This document shows positions 1-5,236 of a DNA stretch of 5,236 nt, piece by piece. This DNA is from Candidatus Competibacteraceae bacterium. Lineage in GTDB: Bacteria > Pseudomonadota > Gammaproteobacteria > Competibacterales > Competibacteraceae. Position numbers and translations under genes: made by a program. Location: NCBI GenBank assembly GCA_012032855.1, contig JAAUQA010000281.1, forward strand, positions 1-5,236, written 5' to 3'. A model generated the notes under the pieces. That model saw nothing but the letters and a program-made list of their open reading frames with translations. It made no database searches and had not been told where the DNA came from. Position 1 is the first letter of the stretch. The number at the start of each line of letters is the position of its first letter.

Positions 1-359
1 CCGACATGCATACAATCCTGCCCGCCCTCGATCTGGTCGTGCATCCGGCTTTCATGGAAGGCTTGGGTGTAGCTTTGCTCCAGGCGGCGGCTTGCGGCGT
101 TCCCATCGTCGCAAGCCGGGTCGGGGGTATTCCCGAGATTGTGAGAAACGGGGTCAACGGTACGCTGATACCAGCCGGTGACCCACTTGCTCTGGCGCAG
201 GCGGTCAACGGTTTATTGGCCGATACCGAACGAGCAGCAGCCTACGGACAAGCCGGACGTCGAATCGCGCTGACCGATTTCTCGATTGCCGCGATGGTCG
301 AGGGGAACTATCGGGTTTACCAGGATGTATTGGGCGTTACTGATCGGCCAAACCCATAG
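1..359 (+). CDS. GT4-family glycosyltransferase, C-terminal part (5' end outside window)
   Basis: This is the C-terminal catalytic half of a retaining GT-B glycosyltransferase of family GT4, which transfers a sugar from a nucleotide-sugar donor. The frame is open from the left edge, so the N-terminal domain is missing from the window and the ATG at 6 is internal. Visible landmarks are the strand 'ALDLVVHPAF' and then 'EGLGVALLQAAACGVPIVAS' (E codon at 57-59). After these come the loop 'GGIPEIVRNGVNGTLIPAGD' and a closing helix, all in the order usual for GT4 C-termini. The second Glu of the usual E-x7-E motif is Gln here (codon 81-83). I believe this variant occurs in a GT4 subgroup, so it need not mean inactivity. 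The gene ends in TAG and overlaps the 3' end of the opposing gene by 23 bp. Donor and acceptor cannot be told from this part. Confidence 0.9.
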   Translation, partial: DMHTILPALDLVVHPAFMEGLGVALLQAAACGVPIVASRVGGIPEIVRNGVNGTLIPAGDPLALAQAVNGLLADTERAAAYGQAGRRIALTDFSIAAMVEGNYRVYQDVLGVTDRPNP

Positions 360-1413
360 CTTGCGCGATGCCGCGGGTGCGTTGACGCCAACTGTGTTGT
401 TCCGCCAATCGGCGCGCATTCTCCGCTATTCGTAATGTCAGTGCCGGATCAGTTTGCAACCGATTCACAGCAGCGGCCCAGGCGTCTGCATCATCCGCTT
501 TTACGATCAAGCCATTCTCACCGTCCTTGACAATTTCGCGGATGGGGCCGAGATCGCTCACGATCACCGGACGCCCCGCCGCCATTGCCTCGAACAGCTT
601 TAGCGGGCTGATTGAATCGGCGTGACCGAGATCGGCTTGATACGGCATCAACGCCAATTCCGCCTGGCCATACCAATAGGGCACTTCTCGGTGCGGCACA
701 GGACGGCGAATGGGGAGGGTCGTACCAAGGTGCTGATCGGACACCCCGATCAGCAACACTTCATAACCCCGTTGCGCTAGGTTTTCAAAAATCGTCAAGC
801 CGCGATTGCGGCTGATTCGTCCCAGATAAATCAACCGGGGCCGGGCTAGGCGATCCGGTTCCAGGGGAGGCGCTTGGCTGAAACGGTCGAAGGCTACCGC
901 GGAAGGAGCGACGTAAATGCGCTCAGGTTGAGCGCCATGGGCCATCAACACTGCTTTAGCGGCTTGGCTGATGGGAATCAATTGGTCGATGATGCCTGCC
1001 CGGTGATAACCCACAATCTCGGCCAATTGCTCCTGCTGAATCATCCGGGTCGTGTCGTGGACTTCGAAGTGGTGGCGGATCCCGGCTCGCGCCAGCGGCA
1101 GACACAGTTCCGCAGCCCGCACATAGACGGCGCGGCTGGCCTGCAAACGGCGGCGGTGCCAGCGAATAAAGGGTCTTCCGCCCCAACGCCGATGTAACAA
1201 CGGTGAACCCCGCAAGTCCAACGCGGTGGTAATCCCCATGTCGCGGATGAATTGATCGGCATCGACGCCACGCCAGGGGGGCAGAAACAGGCGGATGCGC
1301 CAACCTTCTTCGACGAAGCCTGCCACTGCATGTAGCGTTTGTAACAGGTTGGCGCGCAAGCGATGCAATCGGCTGCGTCCCAAATAAATGATATCCGGTG
1401 CAGAGTGTTGCAT
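337..1413 (-). CDS. GT4-family glycosyltransferase (SPLKLFE subtype), complete
   Basis: This is a complete GT4-type glycosyltransferase of 358 residues from the ATG at 1413, probably cytosolic or peripheral to the inner membrane, since no signal peptide or membrane helix is seen. The N-terminal Rossmann strand and helix are 'DIIYLGRSRLHRLRANLLQTLHAVAGF' near residues 5-33, continuous and fold-like from residue 5. 'FEVHD' follows near 116. The C-terminal domain starts at 'LIYLGRISRNRG' near 194-205, whose two Arg occupy the donor-phosphate positions. 'SPLKLFEAMAAGRPVIVSDLGPIREIV' spans 269-295. The first Glu of E-x7-E is replaced by Ser, which I recall as normal for SPLK-FE type enzymes. The frame stays open to a TTG at 1467, directly after a stop. 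That adds 18 residues without a ribosome site, so I prefer the ATG, although its GGA is weak. It diverges from the array at 1552. Substrate unknown. Confidence 0.92.
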   Translation of the reverse strand: MQHSAPDIIYLGRSRLHRLRANLLQTLHAVAGFVEEGWRIRLFLPPWRGVDADQFIRDMGITTALDLRGSPLLHRRWGGRPFIRWHRRRLQASRAVYVRAAELCLPLARAGIRHHFEVHDTTRMIQQEQLAEIVGYHRAGIIDQLIPISQAAKAVLMAHGAQPERIYVAPSAVAFDRFSQAPPLEPDRLARPRLIYLGRISRNRGLTIFENLAQRGYEVLLIGVSDQHLGTTLPIRRPVPHREVPYWYGQAELALMPYQADLGHADSISPLKLFEAMAAGRPVIVSDLGPIREIVKDGENGLIVKADDADAWAAAVNRLQTDPALTLRIAENARRLAEQHSWRQRTRGIAQAMGLADQ

Positions 1414-1484
1414 CAGGCCGTCCGGGTGAGGTTCATGGGTGAGGAAAAGGCGATGGAGGCCAGGCAATCATTGCATGAATTGGC

Positions 1485-1515
1485 TTGCAACAGGTGTTGG
1501 CGAACCGAGTATAAT
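1485..1515 (+). promoter_or_regulatory. putative sigma70 promoter of the glycosyltransferase array
   Basis: A perfect TATAAT -10 box lies at 1510-1515. The best -35 match is TTGCAA at 1485-1490 (4 of 6 consensus bases), with a slightly long 19-bp spacer. Transcription would start near 1522 and leave a leader of about 30 nt before the ATG at 1552. No other gap in the array is long enough for a promoter, so this one probably drives all four copies. It is predicted from sequence only. The opposite strand carries TATACT over 1508-1513 without a convincing -35, so a promoter for the minus-strand gene is possible but weaker. Confidence 0.5.
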
Positions 1516-1551
1516 TGACCGAATTGTGGAAATACAGTTGCATTACCTTTA

Positions 1552-2658
1552 ATGTCACAACCTAAACGGCTGGCCGTGCTGGTCGCCTCACTCGCCGTCG
1601 GTGGTGTCGGAAGAGTACGGGTTCATCTGCTTAATGAGTTGATCGGACAAGGACTGGCCGTCGATTTATTGGTCGCTAGAACGGACAGCCCTTATATGCA
1701 CTCGCTGCGTCGGGGCGTGCGGGTGATTCACCTCAAAACCTCCCATGCCGTTTTCGGCGCATTGCCGTTCGCTTGTTACCTGCGTCGCCACCGTCCGGAT
1801 GCCGTGCTGACAGAACGCATCCGAGTCAATGCGATGGCGTTGCGCGCGTGTCGCTTGGCCGGCTCAGGTACGCCGGTATTCACTACCCTGGATACCCATC
1901 TAAGCCGCCAACTGGACAGTCTGCAGCCCGCGAAAAAACGCAAGCATCTGCGCATGATGCGCCGCTACTACCCTTTTAACGCCGGGCTGATTGCGGTCTC
2001 CGATGGCGTGGCGGATGATGCCGCCGCACTGATCGGCTATCCTCGGGCATCAATTCGAACGATTCCCAATCCGGTAGTGACCCCTCAGCTGCATGAACAA
2101 GCCCGGATTCCCTTGGCTCATCCCTGGTTTCAACCCGGCCAACCACCGGTCATTCTGGCGGTCGGTCGTCTGGAACCGCAAAAGGATTTTGCCACCCTAT
2201 TGCGGGCGTTCGCTAAACTTCGCCGGGACGGCGTCTACCGCCTAATGATTTTGGGCGAAGGTAAACTACGCCCCGAACTGTTCGATATGGCGAGTGATCT
2301 CGGCATCCAAGCGGATCTGCAAATGCCGGGCTTTGTCGAAAACCCTTATGTTTTTATGGCGCGCGCTAGTCTGTTCGTGTTGTCGTCGGCTTGGGAAGGG
2401 TCCGGCAACGCCTTGACCGAAGCGTTGGCGGTAGGTACGCCGGCGGTCGCTACCGATTGTCCCAGCGGTCCCCGTGAAACGCTGGCGGACGGTCGTTACG
2501 GGCCGTTAGTCCCGGTAGGCGATGCTGACGCTCTCGCCGAGGCGATGCGCGCCACCCTGCGCAATCCGCCGAATGCAAACTGCTTGCAAAGCGCGGTGGG
2601 ACGCTATACCGTCGAGGCCAGTGCGCAAGGCTATCTAACCGCCATGGGTTTGGTTTGA
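1552..2658 (+). CDS. GT4-family glycosyltransferase, array copy 1 (intact)
   Basis: This is a full-length GT4 retaining glycosyltransferase of 368 residues and the only intact copy of the four tandem paralogues. The acceptor-side N-terminal domain opens with 'LAVLVASLAVGGVGRVRVHLL' (residues 7-27), a variant of the usual GG-[AV]-E-R motif in which Glu is Gly20. 'NPVVTP' is at 173-178 and 'HPWF' at 190-193. The donor-phosphate motif 'GRLEPQK' has Arg206 and Lys211. E-x7-E is present as Glu282 and Glu290 within 'WEGSGNALTEALAVGTP', followed by 'TDCPSGPRETL' from 301 and 'GRYGPLVPVGD'. The TDCPSGPRE signature resembles the WabH/PglJ-like branch of GT4, which adds hexosamine or similar sugars to lipid-linked glycans; this assignment is by eye. 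No clear Shine-Dalgarno precedes the ATG. The next gene follows after 9 bp. Donor and acceptor are unknown. Confidence 0.94.
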   Translation: MSQPKRLAVLVASLAVGGVGRVRVHLLNELIGQGLAVDLLVARTDSPYMHSLRRGVRVIHLKTSHAVFGALPFACYLRRHRPDAVLTERIRVNAMALRACRLAGSGTPVFTTLDTHLSRQLDSLQPAKKRKHLRMMRRYYPFNAGLIAVSDGVADDAAALIGYPRASIRTIPNPVVTPQLHEQARIPLAHPWFQPGQPPVILAVGRLEPQKDFATLLRAFAKLRRDGVYRLMILGEGKLRPELFDMASDLGIQADLQMPGFVENPYVFMARASLFVLSSAWEGSGNALTEALAVGTPAVATDCPSGPRETLADGRYGPLVPVGDADALAEAMRATLRNPPNANCLQSAVGRYTVEASAQGYLTAMGLV

Positions 2659-2662
2659 AGGA
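2658..2662 (+). promoter_or_regulatory. ribosome binding site supporting a TTG start for copy 2
   Basis: AAGGA begins on the last base of the copy 1 TGA stop and lies 5 nt before the TTG at 2668. No ATG lies nearby in frame, and the protein matches its paralogues from about residue 9. The site therefore supports the TTG start. Its position on the preceding stop suggests translational coupling to copy 1. Confidence 0.7.
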
Positions 2663-2667
2663 TCGCA

Positions 2668-3788
2668 TTGATTACCACCGCAACTCCCTCACGCATCGCT
2701 ATATTTATTCCCACCTTTGGCGACGGCGGCGTGGAGCGCATGTTGGTCAATCTGGCTCGCGGCTGCGCCGACCGGGATGTTGCGGTGGATTTTCTGGTCA
2801 AGGATCGTCATCTTCCCTATCTAACGACGTTAGGCGAACGAGTGCGCGTGATCGAGCTCGGCGCGACTAACCGGAACCCACTACTGAACGCTTTACTGGA
2901 CTATTTGAACGCCGCTCAACCGACCGTCTTGCTTTCGGCTAAAGGCCGGGACGACGGCCTGGCCGTACGGGTTAAAGCGCGTATGGCCAATCCGCCGCGT
3001 GTTTTTCTGCGTACTGGCACCCACCTGACGGGGCGGCTGAACGGCCGCCAGCGCAATCCCCTGAAACGCTGGTTGAAAACGCGCGCACTGCGCCGCCTTT
3101 ATGCCCAAGCCGATGGGGTCATCTGCGTTTCTCACGGGGTGGCTGACGACTTGGCGCGTCTCTGTCAACTGTCCCGCGATTCCATTCACGTGTTGCGCAA
3201 TCCGGTGGTGACGCCCGAACTAACAGCGTTGGCGGCGGAACCCGTCGCGCATCCCTGGTTCGCAGCGGACCAGCCGCCGGTGATTTTGGGCGCGGGAGGG
3301 TTACGTCGGCAGAAGAATTTCACCCTGTTGATCCGGGCATTTGCCGAGGTAAGGGCACAGCGGATCTGTCGCTTGATGATTCTCGGTGAGGGTCGCCAAC
3401 GCAGCCGGCTGACCGCGCTGGCAGCCGATTTGGCAGTGGCGGACGCTGTCTCAATGCCGGGTTTGTCGCCAACCCCTATGCGTACATGGCGCAATCAGCG
3501 CTATTTGTCCTGTCGTCGGACTGGGAAGGTTCTCCCAATGTGTTAACCGAAGCGCTGGCGGTAGGCACTCCGGTAGTTTCCACTGATTGCCCTAGCGGTC
3601 CGCGGGAAATATTACAGGAAGGTCTTTTCGGACCATTGGTGCCGGTCGGCGATAAACAGGCGCTTAGCGCGGCAATACTGAAAACCTTGGATATGCCAGG
3701 CGAGCGGCTTTGGTTGCAACAAGCCGCGCAGGATTACACCTTAGCGAACAGCAGTGCCGCCTATTTGCGGGCTTTCGGGTTATTATAG
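2668..3788 (+). pseudogene. GT4-family glycosyltransferase, array copy 2, broken by a one-base deletion
   Basis: This is a paralogue of the gene before it, beginning at TTG 2668 behind an AAGGA site. Frame 1 (2668-3546) encodes the N-terminal domain with 'FGDGGVERMLVNLARG', 'NPVVTPEL' and 'HPWF', then the start of the donor domain. It leaves homology after 'MPG' (residues 263-265), reading about 27 unrelated residues to a stop. Homology resumes in another frame from about 3465 to 3788 as 'FVANPYAYMAQSALFVLSSDWEGSPNVLTEAL' and 'STDCPSGPREIL', which includes E-x7-E (Glu codons 3525 and 3549). Adding one T to the TTT at 3462-3464 restores a 373-residue protein with GF as in the sister copies. 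As written, the product lacks the catalytic Glu pair. Gly211 replaces the donor-phosphate Arg, while Lys216 is kept. The frameshift may be a sequencing error. The ATG at 3486 has no ribosome site, so a separate C-terminal protein is unlikely. Confidence 0.85.
3462..3464 (+). other. frameshift site in copy 2 (one T missing)
   Basis: The paralogous codons read M-P-G-F-V. Here GGT TTG TCG replaces the expected GGT TTT GTC, so a run of four T is one short. Everything downstream aligns with the sister copies in the -1 frame and has no further stop before 3788. Confidence 0.85.
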
Positions 3789-3794
3789 GCTCCC

Positions 3795-4897
3795 ATGGCG
3801 CGCACCGATCTGGCGATCTTCTTTGCGACTTCCGGTCATAGTGGTGTGGATCGCATTATGAAAAAGCTGATTCCTGAATTCGCCGACCGGGGTGTGACGG
3901 TGGATATCCTGTCGGTTGCCAATCACGGCCCGTATTGGGATGATTTGCCCGCCAATGTGCGGCGCGTTGCGTTAGGCGTTTCCCATGTCAATACCAGCTT
4001 ATTGCCGTTAGCGCGTTACCTGCGTCGTTATCAACCGCGTGCACTGCTAAGCGACAAAGACAAGGTCAATCGAACGGCGCTGATAGCCCGTCGTTTAGCC
4101 GGCAAGCCGATCCGCGTTGCGGTGCGCATCGGCACCACGGTGTCCAAAAATTTGGAGCGGCGGGGATGGTTGGCACGCCAGCTTCAATACCATTCCATTC
4201 GTTGGCTTTATCCTGGCGCGGATGCGATTATCGTCCCGTCTCAGGGTGCCGCCGAGGATCTCAGTCGGGTTGGTTCCCTGCCTTTGAAGACGATATCCGT
4301 GATTCCCAATCCGGTGGTTGATGCTGCTTTGTATCGTCAAGCTCAGCTGCCGTTAAATCATGCGTGGTTTGCCGGTGATCAACCTCCGGTGATTCTCGGG
4401 GTGGGAGAACTCTGCGCACGCAAAGACTTTTCGACCTTGATTAAAGCGTTTGCTGAGTTACGCCGACAACGCCCTGTCGTTTGGTCATTCTAGGTGAAGG
4501 ACGCCAGCGGGCTAAGTTGACTCAACTAGCCCAGGAGTTGGGAGTGATTGCGGACGTTGAACTACCGGGGTTTGTCGATAATCCTTTCCGCTATATGGCG
4601 CGGGCAGCGGTGTTCGCCTTGTCGTCGAATTGCGAAGGTTCTGCTATCGTTGTTGTCGAAGCGTTGGCGGCGGGAGTTGCTGTTGTCTCCACGGATTGTC
4701 CCAGCGGCCCGCGAGAGACTCTACAAGACGGTCGCTTTGGTGAGCTGGTGCCGGTCGGGGATGCGTCCGCTCTGGCCGCCGCTCTGAACCGCACGTTGGA
4801 TAATCCGAACACTTCGCGCTTGTCGAATGAAGCTATACTGCCATTCACGGTGACTGCGAGCGTGCAACGCTATCTTGATGTGTTGGGACTGAGCTGA
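3795..4897 (+). pseudogene. GT4-family glycosyltransferase, array copy 3, broken by a one-base deletion
   Basis: This third tandem paralogue starts at ATG 3795, 6 bp after the copy 2 stop, with a weak TAGG at 3786-3789. Frame 1 (3795-4493) holds 'SGHSGVDRIMKKLIPEF', a short 'DKDKVNRTALIARRLAG' stretch, 'NPVV' and 'HAWF', then ends about 5 residues past 'RRQRPV'. The match resumes in the -1 frame near 4478 as 'RLVILGEGRQRAKLTQL' and runs to the TGA at 4895-4897, including E-x7-E (Glu codons 4634 and 4658) and 'STDCPSGPRETL'. One added base at about 4476-4479 (for example a second C) gives a 367-residue protein. Several normally conserved positions have drifted. Glu205 stands for the donor-phosphate Arg (Lys210 is kept). 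'NCEGS' replaces 'xWEGS', and 'AAGVAVV' replaces 'AVGTPVV'. These suggest relaxed constraint or an altered donor site, even if the indel is an error. Confidence 0.84.
4476..4479 (+). other. frameshift site in copy 3 (one base missing)
   Basis: The sequence CCT GTC GTT TGG should by alignment read CCT GTC CGT TTG, giving P-V-R-L-V-I-L-G-E-G like the sisters' R-L-M-I-L-G-E-G. The exact missing base cannot be placed, but a CC doublet reduced to C is the simplest explanation. A TAG stop is met at 4491 in the unshifted frame. Confidence 0.8.
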
Positions 4898-5236
4898 TGA
4901 CTGCCATGCCGCCACGTTTGGCCATACTGATTTCATTTTCCGGCTATGGCGGTGTCGAGCGCATGGTGCTCAACCTGCTGCAGGGTTTTGCTGAGCACGA
5001 CCTGAGCATTGATTTGCTCACTATTCGCCGACCGACTAATCTTAAGGACGAATTGCCGCCAACGGTACGGTTATTGGATTTGGGTGTCTCCCATTCCATG
5101 CTGGCTGTGCCTGCTCTGGTTCGCTATCTGCGGCAAAACCCGTCCAGTGGCATTATTGGCCGCTAAAGACCGCGCCATTCGGCTGGCTGTGATAGCGCGT
5201 CGCCTCGCTGGAGTCGATACCCGTTTGGTGGGTCGG
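4897..5236 (+). pseudogene. GT4-family glycosyltransferase, array copy 4, N-terminal part with a one-base insertion, runs off the window
   Basis: This is the fourth tandem paralogue. Its ATG overlaps the copy 3 stop by one base (TGATG), indicating translational coupling; a second in-frame ATG lies at 4906. Only the N-terminal acceptor-side domain is visible: 'LAILISFSGYGGVERMVLNLLQGFAEHDLSIDLLT', then 'VRLLDLGVSHSMLAVPALVRYLRQ'. The starting frame ends at TAA 5164-5166 after 89 residues. In the +1 frame, 5150-5236 reads 'ALLAAKDRAIRLAVIARRLAG' and onward without a stop to the edge, matching copy 3 'ALLSDKDKVNRTALIARRLAG'. Removing one base from AAAACCC at 5135-5141 restores continuity (R-Q-N-R-P or R-Q-T-R-P). 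Family membership is clear from the paralogues. The catalytic domain lies beyond the window, so its state is unknown, and the indel could be a sequencing error. Confidence 0.8.
5135..5141 (+). other. frameshift site in copy 4 (one extra A or C)
   Basis: The run AAAACCC carries one base too many relative to the paralogous reading. Dropping one C gives Q-N-R-P-V-A-L-L, and dropping one A gives Q-T-R-P-V-A-L-L. Both match the R-R-x-x-P-x-A-L-L pattern of the sister copies. The direction is opposite to the indels in copies 2 and 3. Confidence 0.78.

Larger units (their letters stand above)
1552..5236 (+). repeat. tandem array of four diverged GT4 paralogues, period about 1.1 kb
   Basis: Four copies of one gene lie head to tail with gaps of 9 bp, 6 bp and a 1-bp overlap. 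The codons for D-C-P-S-G begin at 2455, 3585 and 4694, so successive copies are 1130 and 1109 bp apart. GATTGTCCCAGCGG is identical in copies 1 and 3 (2455-2468, 4694-4707), and copy 2 differs at two positions. GATTCCCAATCCGGT is shared by copies 1 and 3 (2061-2075, 4301-4315). By eye the C-terminal halves are closer to one another than the N-terminal halves. This fits repeated duplication and divergence, perhaps with gene conversion. The array may continue past the right edge. Confidence 0.85.

Noticed and set aside
360..480. Terminator for the left-edge gene beyond its stop
   Set aside because: No stable GC-rich hairpin followed by a T run was found, and the region codes for the opposing gene.
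874..1197. Plus-strand open frame antisense to the minus-strand glycosyltransferase
   Set aside because: No family features are seen and it lies fully within a well-supported gene on the other strand, so it is a shadow frame.
1414..1467. TTG start at 1467 adding 18 residues to the minus-strand gene
   Set aside because: The TTG directly follows a stop and has no ribosome site. The added residues do not look like part of the fold, and the ATG at 1413 places the first Rossmann strand at the usual position. It remains possible.
2893..3494. Two adjacent minus-strand open frames within copy 2
   Set aside because: They mirror the coding strand of a clear paralogue, show no recognisable motifs and have no ribosome sites.
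2668..4897. Genuine two-subunit glycosyltransferases of the Alg13/Alg14 type
   Set aside because: The breaks fall inside the donor domain, not at the domain linker, the second parts lack ribosome sites, and homology is continuous apart from one base.
3454..5145. Programmed ribosomal frameshifting in copies 2-4
   Set aside because: No X-XXY-YYZ slippery heptamer is seen at the breaks, required directions differ (-1, -1, +1), and each break lies at a different place in the protein.
1..5236. Insertion sequence, CRISPR array, tRNA or rRNA
   Set aside because: No transposase, terminal inverted repeats, short regular repeats with spacers, or RNA gene features were seen. The only repeats are the diverged gene copies.

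Overview
The window is a glycosyltransferase-dense stretch of a bacterial chromosome. It contains six GT4-type (GT-B fold, retaining) glycosyltransferase genes or gene parts in 5.2 kb and no other recognisable gene family. Base composition is moderately GC-rich by eye. The family mix, including signatures resembling the WabH/PglJ-like branch of GT4 (recognised by eye, not searched), suggests a Gram-negative bacterium, most likely Pseudomonadota, and a locus for lipopolysaccharide, O-antigen or exopolysaccharide assembly. Nothing in the sequence fixes the genus or the sugar product.

Layout. Positions 1-359 (+) carry the C-terminal end of a GT4 enzyme whose start lies outside the window. It converges on, and overlaps by 23 bp, a complete minus-strand GT4 gene (337-1413) of a different subfamily. 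A 138-bp divergent intergenic region (1414-1551) follows. It holds a good sigma70-type promoter with a perfect TATAAT box facing right. From 1552 to the right edge there are four head-to-tail paralogues of one GT4 subfamily, about 1.1 kb each, separated by 9 bp, 6 bp and a 1-bp overlap, so almost certainly one transcript.

State of the array. Copy 1 (1552-2658) is intact. Copies 2, 3 and 4 are each broken by a single one-base indel: copy 2 lacks a T at about 3462-3464, copy 3 lacks a base at about 4476-4479, and copy 4 has an extra base at about 5135-5141. In each case the reading frame resumes at once in homologous sequence, and in copies 2 and 3 it includes the catalytic E-x7-E motif. The indels sit in or next to short homopolymers, go in different directions and fall at unrelated points of the fold. 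The two main explanations are sequencing or assembly error in a repetitive locus, or very recent inactivation. Programmed frameshifting is less likely.

How the genes may work together (inference): the paralogues keep a similar donor-binding C-terminal half and differ more in the N-terminal, acceptor-binding half. This would fit a set of enzymes adding related sugars one after another to a growing lipid-linked glycan on the cytoplasmic side of the inner membrane. Copies 2 and 3 have also lost the conserved donor-phosphate Arg of the G-R-L-x-x-Q-K motif (Gly and Glu instead), so their activity is doubtful even if the frameshifts are artefacts.
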